From NCBI GenBank assembly GCA_000611775.1, contig KK106981.1:1855507-1919506 (forward strand): a DNA stretch of 64,000 nucleotides, given 5' to 3'. Of this stretch, positions 45,296-56,772 are shown in pieces. The stretch comes from Umbilicaria muhlenbergii. Lineage: Eukaryota; Ascomycota; Lecanoromycetes; Umbilicariales; Umbilicariaceae. Made by a program: the position numbers and the translations under genes. The number at the start of each line of letters is the position of its first letter. Within the stretch, counting starts at the first letter, position 1. The notes under the pieces were generated by a model. That model did not search any database and was not told the DNA's origin. It worked only from the letters and a program-made list of their open reading frames with translations.

Positions 45296-47051
45296 ATGAT
45301 GAGAGAACGGATTACATTCATCCATGAAGCAGAGCATACATTCTCTCCTGAGCAGCTTCAAGTTCGAAATGACACTTTACATATCAAGTCACTAAGAGCG
45401 GCGCGCGAAGACCGATTAACCTTCAGCCCTCATGAGCTCCCTCAAGAGGTAAGAGCAAATATGTCTGCGTCGTATAGGGGTATCGCTTTGCTAACAGTGA
45501 CAGTTGTGGCAAACATTAAAACAATCTCATGAGCTGCACATACGATGGGTCTCAGCGAACCCGTATTCTTCGATCTTGCCTTTTGTTTCTAGGGCATCCC
45601 CAGGGTTGAGCCTCTTCTTCACTCCACGGCAGAACCGCTCGGTGTACGTGCGGAGAGTCTACAATTTGGCTTGGGAGTTTTTTTGCTGAGCTATCGAAGT
45701 GATCAATTATGCCCGCTATTACAGAAGATCTTTGGATTGCATCTAAAATGCTCGACACCGGAGGTATGCTTCGCTCAACTTTATCCACTTGGGGTCTAGA
45801 CTGACGTATCTCCGCAGGAAACCTTTACTGGTCTACCGATGGTATCCGAGAGGTTTGCTTCGTCTGCGGCATTTCAATATCACCAAATGCTACCCTCCTT
45901 GGCAGACCTCATATCTTATATTCAGCAAAAGATCTGCTCCGCGTCGGATCCTGCATGCTATGCCAAAGTAGCCACAATCCAGTCAGCAGACTACCTCGAC
46001 ATCGACTATGATACGATATCGCAGTCGCTCGTTCTCAGCGTCTTCCGGCACGTATCTCCAGGCTCAGGAATCTGGGATGAAACACTTCAAAAAGTCGAAG
46101 GCTCTGCCAATATCGAAGTAGGTGTCCTAGCAAACGAGAAACCTACGGAACCGGAACAGCTCTCCCTCGGCGGGTTCTTGACTGTAATCGGCGAAGACAC
46201 CAAGCCAAGTATATCTACTCACCCCGAATCCATGTAGCTTCTCTAATACTCACCAACCAACAGGTCCCACCCTTTTCTCATTCCCATCCCGACACCACCT
46301 CAGCCCCTCAGATTCCGGCCGAACCTACCGCACGACCTTCACCAAACCCACAGGCCTCCATCCAACCCTCCGCCTCACCTTTCCCTCCCAATCCATGACT
46401 CCCCCTTCCTCCACCTGCGCCCTCCACACCTATCTGACCCTCCCCTCGCACATCTTCCCCGACAAATACCAACTCTCAGACCCCCTATTCCTCGCCTCCA
46501 AGAACCTCCGCTCCGTGCGCAGCGTCGCCGGTGAAACCGATCTCGAAGCTCCGGACTGGGTGATTATGAAGTGGGGTTCGGCTATGCTGGTCGAACTTGC
46601 GCCCCCGATCTCCAACACCGGGTCTACTGAATACGACTCCCTCCAGGACCCCTGGCATGCAGACATTCCCCTTCACCTCCGCTACCTCCGGCCTTCCACG
46701 GGCGGCATCACCGAAGTCGAAATCCCTTGGCCGGTGGTGTTCTGGGCATGCACGGCCGAGGAGGGGAGCAAGATGAGCGTGAATCCCTTCGATCGAGTGA
46801 ATCTTGGGTATGACGGGTTATTTGGGCCCAAGACAATGTTTTACCATTTGGAGCCAGATGGAAGCGGGACTTCTGGAAGCTTGGTGGAGAAGCTGGCAGT
46901 GCCGGTTCTGGATCTCGATCGGACTGCTTTGGTGGAGCAGGGAACAGTGGTGGTGGTGGTACTGGGGGCTCTATGGATATGTTGGAAGTTGTGGCGGGTG
47001 ATCAGGGGGAGGGGAGAGAGGGCGTACAAGAAGGAGGAGAAGATACAATAA
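45296..47051 (+). CDS. PBN1: GPI mannosyltransferase I regulatory subunit Pbn1/PIG-X
   Basis: Pbn1 (PIG-X) is the ER partner that stabilises Gpi14/PIG-M, which adds the first mannose to the GPI precursor. Exons 45296-45448, 45504-45643, 45700-45763, 45818-46208 and 46264-47051 give 511 residues. Two in-frame Met codons start it; the second (MRERITFIHEAEHTF) is the usual family start. Landmarks are REDRLTFSPHELPQELWQTL, LCPLLQKIFG, SERFASSAAFQYHQMLPSLA, a PIG-X lumenal beta domain, and a single membrane span near 476-498 (VVVVVLGALWICWKLW) with a basic cytosolic tail. The 45644-45699 intron has a modest acceptor (CGAAG) and is the least sure border. The last exon is C-rich first and G-rich at the end. 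Convergent with PEX3, 180 bases away. Confidence 0.92.
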
Positions 47052-47231
47052 CAAGCGACGCAACCCAGCCGAGGCCTTTACCATTGATTACCTGGTTGTC
47101 TGCTTAACGGAAGTTAGAGGAAATAACCCTAATACCGCCGACCCGATATATGCAACCCAAACCCCACCAAACTACCCACCCGGCCTCTTTTTTTAGGCCA
47201 CTCCAAATACAAAAACCCCAATTCCACCCAC

Positions 47232-49161
47232 TCACCCAGTAATCGGCTCCGCACCACTCCCCCTCACCCGCCCCCACACATTCTCAAACAACCCACCCGT
47301 CAACCCCTTAATCCCACCCGCCTCCCCCTCCACACCCATCATTTCCGCCCCTCCACCCTCCACGAACCCCTCTCTCGTCTTCGCATCAAAAGCAACACCC
47401 TGCCCACCGCCCGGGCTACCACCACCGCCAGGGCCCTCACCGCTTCCCAAGGCCTCGAACTCGAAATTACTGCTATATACCACCGCGGCAAAAGCGTCCA
47501 ATTCCCGCACGCTCTCCAGCGCCTGCACGTACTCATTCGGCACGCCATTCCCGATCGAATGCGCCTGCCGTGTCATAACCGCCAAGATGGTAGCCAGTTT
47601 CGCCGTCGTTTGCGCGGCGTCGGCGGGAACGCTGGGGTCGTTTGTGTTGGCGGGAGTGGTGAGGGGGTCGGAGAAGATTTCCTGGACGCGGGTGGCGGGG
47701 TCGATGGGGTGGTGGGGGTCGGAGTGGTGGTCGTCGATGATGGGGAGTTTGAAGGCTTGGGAGCGGAGTTTGGTGTCGGTTAGGTGGGAGAAGAGGGTGT
47801 CGAGGAGGAGGGTGTTGATGTGGGTGAAGGTGGGGGAGTCGATGAGGTCGGAGGTTTCGTCGAGGAGGCGGCGGAGGGTGGGGGATTGCGTGCTGGAGGG
47901 TAGGGGTGGGGATGGGGTGGTGGTGGTGGTGGGGTCGTTGGAGTCTTCGTTGGATGGGGAGGTGGCTGAGGCTGGGGCTGAGGTCGTGGTCATGCCGGAT
48001 TCTTGGAGGACAAATTCTTCTTGGTCGCGTGGTGGAAGGAGGTGCGGGAGCCATTTGCGATTCCTGATGGCTTTGTTAGCTTGCTAGTTTCTATGTTGCG
48101 TAGGTCGTTTTCATGAACCTACCTTCGTTCTTCCTCGGTGGCACCCTCGACCTTCCTCCGTATATCAAGTGTCAGTGCTGACAGCTTCTCCATTGTGATA
48201 TCTTCTCTTGGATTCAGAGGACCAAAGTCTTCCTTCACAGCAGCCTCTACTCTCTCCATGATATCTCTCCATCCGCGGTGCAGTAGCCACCAGCTGAATG
48301 TCAAGAACTTTCTGTTCGTCTCAAAGTCGTTACCATACTCCTGTTCCACATTGACATCATCGTGGTTCTCCAGACTTATTGTCGATTCATGGATAGGGTG
48401 TGAAGCCAAGGATACCACACTGGACAAGTAGTTCCTCCGGCCGAGCAAGTTCAGTTGTATTCGTGTCAGCAGCGTCAAGAGAGATACTGTATATAGAAGC
48501 GTATATGATCTCGTGATGGCTATAACATATAAGCAGGTCTATTTTCTCAACGTCAAGGAACGCGAACACGCACAATTAATCTTGAGTTCATTCCACAATT
48601 GTGCTTTACTCTTCTTGGGGTATTGTAGACCCATCTCCCCATTCCCGGCACTCGAGGCCGCCATCTGACTCGCATGGACGTAGCCTTCGCTTTGAAAGCT
48701 GGACAGACTCTTCCCATCATCTCCAGCTACGCTTGGCGGTCCCGAGGAGATTTCTGATGGTGCCACCTCTGATGTACCGGCGCTTGCGCTCCGCCCTGTT
48801 CTCTCGGCCTTTTTCTGCTGCAGTTGATGCGTGATGTTCTCTACCGGTAAAGCTTCCAGTATGTCTTCTGTAGCGGTCGGGAGGAGGGCGAGGACAGTAA
48901 AAGTGCAATCTTCCTGATTTTGTTCGAACCGACGGCGCAGACTTCGGTCTGTTAGCATGGAGTTCGGTATTGGAATTCGAAGGAGTTATTGCAAAGCGCA
49001 TACTTCTCCCTCGCGATGCGGTCACTGCTCATCCGGTCCCGTGCCTCTGTGATCTTGGACAGAACATATTGCCCGACCACATAGCCTGCCCCCAATACCC
49101 CGGCCCCAATGGCGAAGTTTGTCCGATTACGCCGAAGCCATCTTCTGGTGGCTGAGATCAT
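47232..49161 (-). CDS. PEX3: Peroxisome biogenesis factor Pex3
   Basis: Pex3 anchors Pex19 at ER and peroxisomal membranes to insert peroxisomal membrane proteins; in yeasts it also recruits inheritance and pexophagy factors. Exons on the minus strand (49161-49004, 48941-48574, 48519-48123, 48063-47232) give 584 residues. The N-terminus MISATRRWLRRNRTNFAIGA carries the peroxisomal targeting basics and one span (AIGAGVLGAGYVVGQYVLSK). RENLRRRFEQNQEDCTFTVL is conserved and fixes the first splice. Other blocks are LLTRIQLNLLGRRNYLSSVV and FLTFSWWLLHRGWRDIMERV. The last exon codes 277 residues with Ser/Thr/Pro- and Gly-rich inserts, and its coding strand changes from extremely C-rich to G-rich. 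It is somewhat longer than many Pex3 proteins because of these inserts. Head-to-head with ATG101. Confidence 0.95.
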
Positions 49162-49631
49162 TGTGGGGGATGGGATGGCGCAGCTCTCTCGAATAGACCG
49201 GTGCCTCAGTGGTATCGGTCATCAGTGCATGATAAGACGATGCAGCTGGTGAGCTTTGGAGGGCGTTGATCAATATGAATTACTGCTGGTGCCGCGAGCG
49301 TGGAATGCAGGACGGTATCGGGGATCCTAATGCCTGGCCATGGAATGACGGGGACCTACCCTCGGCTCGTGTAACACGCACCCAGCCAGCGACCCCTGCG
49401 CTCGCCGTCGAATGAGACATGTGCGGAGCTAGCGCCGGCGTCGACCCGAGCACCTTGTGTGATCCGAGGGGCACATGAGCGCTCGAGTCCCCTGGGTCCA
49501 GCGTCATCTATCTACTCCGATACTCGTACATTCTCGTACTTGGATTTGAGAAGCGCATCGTACTCGATCTGGCCGGAGGGCCAAAGAACACCATGGCCCA
49601 CCCATGAGCTGTTCGACGTCACCTTTCCAGT
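49162..49631. promoter_or_regulatory. Divergent promoter PEX3/ATG101
   Basis: This 470-base head-to-head spacer must hold both promoters. No named factor site was recognised. Confidence 0.45.
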
Positions 49632-50361
49632 ATGGAGCCGCGACGGCCACCAGAGTACATCCTAAAGATCTTCGCCGACCCAGCACATGTGAAAGACATC
49701 GTCAAAGGTACCCCCTGCGCATGTTCCCAACAAACCCTCTGATACTGAATCCATGCCAGGCATCCTCCACACCATCTTTTTCCACCGCTATTTCCCCTCC
49801 ATACGGCCTTCCTCCCTCGAAGTCCTCGACCTAACCCTACCCCTCGTCATCGACCCCGAACTCGAAACACTGGTTGACACCCGTGTCGCCCAGTTGATCC
49901 GCCAGCTGTCGTCGACCACCTCGCCGAACAGCAGCGTGAGGGGACAGATCGCCGTGCAGTTCTTTGAGAAGAGACGACGGAAGGGCGGCGGCTTGGGTTG
50001 GTTTGGCGGCGGGAAAGGGGAGGAGGAGGTCTGTTGGGAGGTGTGGATGGTGGAGGTCACGCTGGCGATGCCGAGGACGGAGGCCGGTGAGTGGCTTGCG
50101 GTGCTTTTGGACGGATGGGGCGGCGCTTTCGGGGTACGGTGGAGAATGCTGATGTTTCTGGTGCATGGCGCAGAGCGCACCAAGGTCCTGAAGGCGATGG
50201 AGACGACGTTGCAGAACACGGCAATGAAGATCGTGACCATCGTCAATCAGTACAAGGAGCACATACCGCCGATAACGACTAGTGAAGCCAATCCATTTCC
50301 TTATCAGATCGTTTTGAACCCGCGGTCGGAGAATTGGGGTACGAGGATTGGTATCTTTTGA
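49632..50361 (+). CDS. ATG101: Autophagy-related protein 101
   Basis: Atg101 is a HORMA-fold partner of Atg13 in the Atg1/ULK initiation complex, found in most eukaryotes but replaced in budding yeast. Exons 49632-49707, 49760-50086 and 50174-50361 give 196 residues. Family blocks are MEPRRPPEYILKIFADPAHV, KDIVKGILHTIFFHRYFPSI, DLTLPLVIDPELETLVDTRV, EVCWEVWMVEVTLAMPRTEA, and the C-terminus NPFPYQIVLNPRSENWGTRI ending GIF. A Gly-rich insert (KGGGLGWFGGGKG) precedes the WF-finger-like region. The second intron (50087-50173) is 87 bases with no in-frame stop, so unspliced transcripts would add 29 residues; the spliced form matches the family. Confidence 0.95.
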
Positions 50362-50820
50362 TTCTACACAACACACCGGCTCCGAGACCCAATGGATCCA
50401 GACAAGTGATCCATATCTACACAGCGTCATGTTCTGATCCAATCTATTCATTTGGGGTGCGGAAGTTGGCACAAGATTCTTCCATGATCGGCACTGCAGC
50501 GTTTCCGGCATCAGTGATTCCATCATCTAGACTATGCTGTGTGACAGCAGATGGTCATCAACAAAAGGAACAAACTATGAACTCCAAAGAGATAGTCCCG
50601 TTGTAAACATCCCAAAAGGAGCTCTTGACAACAATTCCCTATGCGCTCCACTCATTCAGGCATCTCTCCTCCACCGTCACGGAAAGGTCGCTACTTGCAC
50701 ACCGCACTGGAATGCTTCCGCCACCACCAACATACCAGGCCGATACCGCCCACCACTTCCGATACTACACTCAAACACCCACGGCCACCTTCATCATTAT
50801 GTATTGAGATTTGTTGCTCT
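50362..50820. other. Convergent spacer ATG101/YOP1
   Basis: These 459 bases lie between converging gene ends. Short frames there have no family resemblance. No repeat or RNA was recognised. Confidence 0.4.
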
Positions 50821-51721
50821 TTACATCTCCTTCGATGCCTGGTCTACCTTGGAACGCAGATTGGCAGCGGTGGAGCCGGACTGGGAGAAGTGGCGAGAGA
50901 AGACTGGCTGGATGAATGACCGGAAAAGAATTTGAGCACCACTGTTGCAATGTTAGTCATGTCGAGAGAACATCTTGCAGGTACTTCGGTCTTAGCTTAC
51001 CCAAGCTGAGGAAGAGCCATCCAGAGGACGAGGACAAACTTGAAAGTATAGTAGAATGCTAGGCTAAAATTAGTGTCTGGAGTGAATTTGTCGAGAGAAA
51101 ATCGAATATATACGGAACCAGTATACCGCGTTAATGGCACTCTCAAAGACGGTCAAAAACGCGTAGACCACCCAGTACTGGAAATGTTTTAGTCACGTGC
51201 CTCTATGCAATGCAGGTCACCCAGGCTTCTGGGGGGTGACTCCATCACTTACGGTCAACCACTATTTAGCATGTCAGCAGACTGTCATCAGATGCACAGC
51301 TGGGAAGATGCTGCTCATGTGCTAAGCTGCAAGACGAGGGGTGCAGAAGAATGCCTTACTTGAGTGTCGTCAACTTTGCTCGAGCTGAACAAAGCCTCCA
51401 GCGAGTAGTAGCCAGGGATGATGAATCCAGCGATGTTGACGAGGAACTCGCCGGCAATGTTGAAGAAAATGAGGAAGAAGTAAACGCCGACGAGGCCGAG
51501 AAAAGCGTAGACCTTTGGAATGGACGTCTGTTTCTCGAAGTTGTTGAGCACAGGGTACTTGGACAACTAGAAGTCATACTGTGTCAGCCCATGTTGCGAC
51601 AGTCGCGATAAACGCAAAGACCTAGCTTGCGCCTTTGGAGAGGTCCACGAGAATGCTGGATGGAACATACTTCCTTATCAATCTGTCCGATCTGGTGGTT
51701 GGTACGGTCTTGGAACGACAT
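50821..51721 (-). CDS. YOP1: Yop1/DP1-TB2-HVA22 ER-shaping protein
   Basis: Yop1 is a reticulon-like membrane protein that bends and stabilises ER tubules. Six exons on the minus strand (51721-51671, 51566-51360, 51261-51253, 51177-51114, 51058-51001, 50941-50821) give 169 residues, the family length. Two long hairpin hydrophobic segments are seen: VYAFLGLVGVYFFLIFFNIA to AGFIIPGYYSLEALFSS, and TYWVVYAFLTVFESAINAVY to YYTFKFVLVLWMALPQLGGA. A short amphipathic region (FIQPVFSRHFS) follows. The third exon is only nine bases (Trp-Leu-Thr), flanked by good splice sites, and restores VDDTQWLTYWVVYAF. Six exons in 900 bases makes this the most intron-dense gene here. Head-to-head with the RFX gene. 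Confidence 0.95.
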
Positions 51722-52507
51722 GCTGGATAGGGGGTGGATTGGTTTTTGGTACGATTAGTGGTGAGAATGTTGGGTGGTGAGTGCAGATTACTATGCAATA
51801 TGAGTACTGAAGCTAGCTATACAGGTGATGAACGGGTTAGAATACGCCTGACTGACTTCTGTTGAACGTTGCCGGTGTTGCGAAGGTGGTGTGATGGAGA
51901 GCTTTGCAAGAAAGTGGAAGAGAAAAGGATCGAGATTCGAAACGAGCCACACACAAACGTCACGGGCACGCACGGATGCTCGGCTATCCACTGAGCCACT
52001 AGATCCTTTTGGGCCTGAGGCGCCTCTCGTAGCGATTTCCTGTTACCCTTCCAACCTCGAAGAATCAACATTTGCCAAATATCGGACCGTCCCGACGAGC
52101 ATAGCACCGCGACAGCGAGGTCCCCGGCCCGGAGACACTCTTTGCGACAGCCTTTGGATACTGTTGTCTCGCTTTTTTCCGAAGAACGGGCTTTGCCTTC
52201 TATATTTGCGCACCTAGGACTCCAGCACCGTGAAGGCTTTTTCGGTAGTCGCATTGTTGTGGTCCCGCTTCTTTGCCCGCCCAAGTCAACAACCAGCCCC
52301 TCGAGGCCTCCCAGCATTAGCAGATCGAGGAGTGTATCATGCGATAACCATCGGCCTCTTGCTTCTTACTTCGAAAGGTTCTGTCTCTGGTCTCCCGGGG
52401 AGCCCCATGTTGTACGTGCCTCGGCTTTGTTGTGGTTCTGTTATTTTTCGCGCCGACACGGCTGACGTTGCAATCGCAAAGCAGCGCACGTCCAGAAACC
52501 ATTCAAG
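51722..52507. promoter_or_regulatory. Divergent promoter YOP1/RFX, with a tRNA-like remnant
   Basis: This 786-base spacer contains both promoters. A degenerate tRNA-like element (51927-52006) is described separately. The last 300 bases before the RFX ATG are probably its leader. No X-box palindrome was found, only a GTTGCC half-site near 51868. Confidence 0.45.
51927..52006 (-). pseudogene. Degenerate tRNA-like sequence with intact A-box
   Basis: Read on the minus strand, the element starts GGATCTAG, then TGGCTCAGTGGATAGCC, a perfect A-box with a four-pair D-stem. It ends with TTTCGAAT and CTCGATCC, followed at once by TTTT, a pol III terminator. AAAAGGATC and GATCCTTTT at its ends pair over nine bases. 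The T-arm does not pair and the B-box (GTTTCGAATCTC) has mismatches, so it is probably a decayed tRNA (Arg-like D-arm) or a tRNA-derived fragment. Confidence 0.4.
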
Positions 52508-55192
52508 ATGGCTTCGAAGGCCCCCAGACAGCGATCGAACACGTCCGTTTCAACGTCAAGCAGTCGTCGACCCAAGTCGAGAGCATCAACCACCAGCGTT
52601 CAGTCAGCGACGACGCAGCCGTCCTACCACTACCAGCAAATGTCCGAGTCAGCGTACAAGGTACAACCCCAATATCATCATCATCAGGCCATTCAACCGA
52701 CCCCCGAAGACATGATAAGGCGGTCAGAACAACAATTAATAAATCCTGGAGGCGAGTACGCAATTGACCCGTCACTAAACAACCAAGTCAACAATGGATC
52801 AACGTACGTTATGGAAGGCACTTTCGAAGCACAGGATCCGAGGACTGGGCTATCCTCGGAACGATATCAATCATTCGATGGCAGAGCAAGCCAGGTTCCC
52901 GAAGGTATGATTGATGATGCTGGCCAAGACGACACCGGTGGAGACGGGAAGAAAAAGAAAGGCTCTGCTTCCAGCATCGCCAACGACATAGAATTACGGA
53001 GGCTGTTTCGAGAAAACGAAGGCCGGCCACTGAAAGAAGTAGCTGCTGAAGTACTCTCTAATGAACGAGGGCCGAAGGCCGAGAAAACCAAACAGATATT
53101 CGCAATGCTCTGGTAAGCATCCAGATAGTGTCAAAATAAAGGAAGCGAATACTGACAGTGCACCAGGCTACATAAAACTTGCAAGAGAAATTCTGGATCC
53201 GTACCGCGTAACCGAGTCTTCTCTCACTATGCAACGAGATGCGGTACGGAGAGAGTCCCTCCTCTGAATCCGGCTTCATTTGGCAAACTTGTGCGGATCA
53301 TTTTCCCCGGTATCCAGACTCGAAGACTCGGGATGCGTGGAGAGTCCAAATACCACTACGTAGAGTTGTCACTGGAAGAAGATCAGCAAGATGTCCTGGA
53401 CGCGGAGCGAGCCCACTCTCGAAACGATATGGCTAGTTTCCATCAGATAGGGGAGAGACAACTTAGCAGAAGGTGAGTGAATATGTGACTAGAGGATTGA
53501 GAATTAGAGATTGGAAAACATGTGACCGTCGCCGTGTCTCAATACGTCGAAAAGCGAGAGCCCCATGCTAACGATTTTACTCTTGTTCTTAGCCACACGA
53601 CGCAACTTCCTACAGACACTGCTGTTTTTCCTTCACCTCGGAGTTCCCACGCGACCAATGTAACTCCCTTACAGACTCAATCAACAATGGCCGGTTTGTA
53701 TCTAGACCAGTCTGCTCACAATTTCACGCACAGCCTATCAAGTCCAGAGATTATCAAGCATGAACTCAAGTTCTCTACTTCAGAAGATCCACTCTACCAG
53801 GAGGACGAGCCGATTGACCTCCCTAGCATCCATCCTTACGTACCTGTTGGTATCGATCGAGATGTGGCCGACGCCTTGACAGCTTTGTACCGCTCGCACT
53901 GTGTTTCCGTCATAGATTGCTTTCGATTCTGCAAAGAAAAGATGTTTTGGCATCACTTCACGTCATTCCACGGCACGTTGACCGTGCCAGTACAAAAGCT
54001 CCTGGCTCATCCAAGTATCGCTGCCTGGATTACCGAGTGTGACTGGCTCATGTATCAGAAGATGATTCGCTTTGTCGCTCCCTTGGCCCTGCAAGTGGTA
54101 CCCGTTCGAGTCCTGAATACCTTCCGGGCCATCTCCACCAGACTCACCTCCCATGTCTCCATGACGTTCCAAAATCATCCTCAACATGTTAGGGACGCGA
54201 AATTGAGTCCAGCGACTATCTTTGCTGGCCTCCTTGATCGTCTGCTCCGAGTCAACGCGTCGGCTCATGCAGCAGCAAACCTTCTTACGAACGATGAGAA
54301 CCGAGACAAGATGTGGTACGACTGGGTGGTTCACGTTAAGCCTATGAAAGCCGTCGAGTGTACACTACCTCCCAGTAGCCGCATCTTCTCTCAGGTCGTT
54401 CATATCCTTACGCAGGAAATGAGAGACCTTGTCAGCCCTGTTCACACAGACTCTTATAACGAAATCGGCACCGTCTTCCAAAGCATCAACACCTCGACTA
54501 ACTTCCTTCCTCAACAGTACAACTCGACCAACACTTCTACCGAAGGCGTCCTTGACCGTTGGACCAATTTCCTCCAGAACCTTCCACAGCGATTTCCAGA
54601 GGTCGACGCTCGTAGTCTGCTTAGCTATATTGGCGCGGTTGGATCCGCGGTTTTGAGAGACATCACTATGGCGCAATGCGCGAGTTTCGGGACCTGGTGG
54701 ATTACGAAAGTCTGGGTTGACGAGATGGTGCTCTGGCTCGCTGAGAAGGGGGGGTTTATGGAGCATTCGCCCTCCGGTAGGCCAATAGCCACAAACACAG
54801 AAGTCAGTTTGACTCACAACCTGAATATGGACATTGGAGATGACCATGTATTGCCTCTGGACGCCGGCGACATCTTTGGGAATTCCAGACCGAGAACAGC
54901 TGCCAGCAGTCACCCTGACGGGAGCCGCTTCAGCAGCGTCGATGCCGGCGTCGGAAACAGCTACCAGCATCAAGGCCACGACTCAATAGATGCGACTAAT
55001 CATGTATCCATGGATGCGGAGAGCCAGGCTACGCTTGCGGCAGCTACGGACTTTGGGACTTCACAGAACCACGACGACAGTGGGATTGGCTTGGGTATCG
55101 ACGACCAGGATATGAGTATGGCCAAATTCGGTGGCTTCGTGACCGACGGGGTGAATGTGGGTTCGGATCCTGCAGACGTGGTGGTCTGCTGA
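52508..55192 (+). CDS. RFX-family winged-helix transcription factor
   Basis: RFX factors bind X-box DNA; the ascomycete members (Rfx1/Crt1, RfxA) repress DNA-damage genes or are needed for cell division and development. Exons 52508-53112, 53167-53472 and 53593-55192 give 836 residues. The RFX DNA-binding domain spans about 200-285: WLHKTCKRNSGSVPRNRVFS, HYATRCGTERVPPLNPASFG, KLVRIIFPGIQTRRLGMRGE, SKYHYVEL, with the DNA-contacting Arg residues present. A first intron splits it at the Trp. Downstream are the conserved helical regions B/C/dimerisation type (DVADALTALYRSHCVSVIDC, FWHHFTSFHGTLTVPVQKLL, WYDWVVHVKPMKAVECTLPP). The N-terminal 190 residues are disordered and Ser/Gln/His-rich; the C-terminal 150 are acidic and may be regulatory. 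Confidence 0.95.
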
Positions 55193-56772
55193 GTGGCATT
55201 CCACTCCCTGACGCAATGCCTCCTTCTACGGCCCTTTTGGACAGGAGTACGCACAACCAGCGAGGAAATGGTGCGAAAGGGAGGAATGGCAGAGTCCTCG
55301 TCATGAAGTTACGATGAGTCGCGCTTTTGTGTTGGGTTTATGGGCGAGGCGAAGGGAGGGTTAACGAATGGACAGGGTGGAATAAAAGACATCAGCATTT
55401 TGTTTCTTCTGTGGTGTGCACATATTACTGCCTTTATCTCTTTTGCTCATCTCTAATGGTCTATTTTTGTCATTCGGTATCTGCTAGGCGGGTTGGCTAT
55501 CTCTCCATACCTGTCTGTTGTTGGGGTTCGTCCGGGTCCGTTGCTGGTAGAACGAAGGCTGTTCTGTTCGCCTGAGCCTTTTTTCTCTCATTATCGTCTT
55601 CTTCTTGCCCGTACGGGCATAGGGGGCCTAGACGGTTGGCTAGGGTAGCGGAGGATGATGGGATGGGTCTCTCTCTGGATACGGTCGGTTGTACGGTAGA
55701 TGCGGTGGGAGGGTGGTTGCTTTGATACCTCAGGTAGCTCTTTTTGTTCAATTGAGACACGTTGATCTGTCCTCAACCTGGGTCACGTACTTTTGTCTTC
55801 TTTGCATGGACATCTCTGTGAGGTCAGAGTATCGGATTAATGTTACGACTAGAGAGAGGAGAGAGTTAGCAGCCGCATGAGGGAAATCAGTGACGGTCTT
55901 CATGAGCTGAGGCCCCTCGCAAGGCTACAACGGCGGAAGCGATATAACTGACTCCTGAGGTGGATGTCGTAGGGATCCATGACTTCTACCATCTCAGCAT
56001 CAACCGATCCTCAAAATCTGTCTTGGATGCTAAGTGATTAAGGGGATCTCCAGCTCATGACTGTCACCTATTTTATCCACACGCCTGTCAAATGATTTCG
56101 CCAGGTCCTGCGATGGGGGAAATCTCCCTTGCTTCATGACCTACAAGAATATCGGACAAAATTCATAAAAAGAGCGGAGAGAATTCCCCGATTGCGGAAC
56201 TCAGTGAAAATAAAATGACGGATGTGCAAGTATACAAAGCAAGTGGCAGTCCTCAGCTGGGGGTCTCCTCGACCATTTAACAGGTTTTGAGGACCGGTTT
56301 GATTCACTTGAGGTAATGGGTACATCACGTCCACTTTTAGGAGGTTGAGAGGGGCCTCAGCTGGGTGGTCTCACTTATTTTGTTCATGTGCCGGCTGGCT
56401 GTTTCTCTCTGTTCATGATTTGTTTTCGATACTCTTACTTGTACGATATTACCATGGATACTCCCAGTGAAAGTACCGACCTTGAAACCAGAGCCAGTAT
56501 CCTGGCCTCATGCGAGCAGATGTCTTTACCCAACTCTCACACCTTTGAACGGAGGTAGTAAGCAAGCATTTGAACAATCTACGGTAACGTTCCTTGTCGT
56601 ACGAGTATTATTGTCTACGTAGGAACTTTGTGGATAATGGGTATGCACCAGATGGAGCTCGATTTGCTAACCATCGCTCTCCCGCTACCAAGAAGATATT
56701 TCTTGACCAATTCATCGTGCACACTAAATCGCCAAAAAGGGTGAATGCACGCGCCAACGCCCCAAATGGCCA
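55193..56772. other. Convergent spacer, RFX / split-domain gene
   Basis: A 1.58-kb stretch without a supported gene lies between converging 3-prime ends. Frames of 60 to 87 codons occur but show no family resemblance. The first part is T-rich on the plus strand and may be the long RFX 3-prime UTR. No repeat or RNA was recognised. Confidence 0.4.

Noticed and set aside
47533-48087. Long overlapping frames (173 codons minus, 166 codons plus) across the PEX3 last exon
   Set aside because: They arise from the strong C/G skew and the lack of stops in such DNA; the Pex3 frame is the only one with family blocks and good splices.
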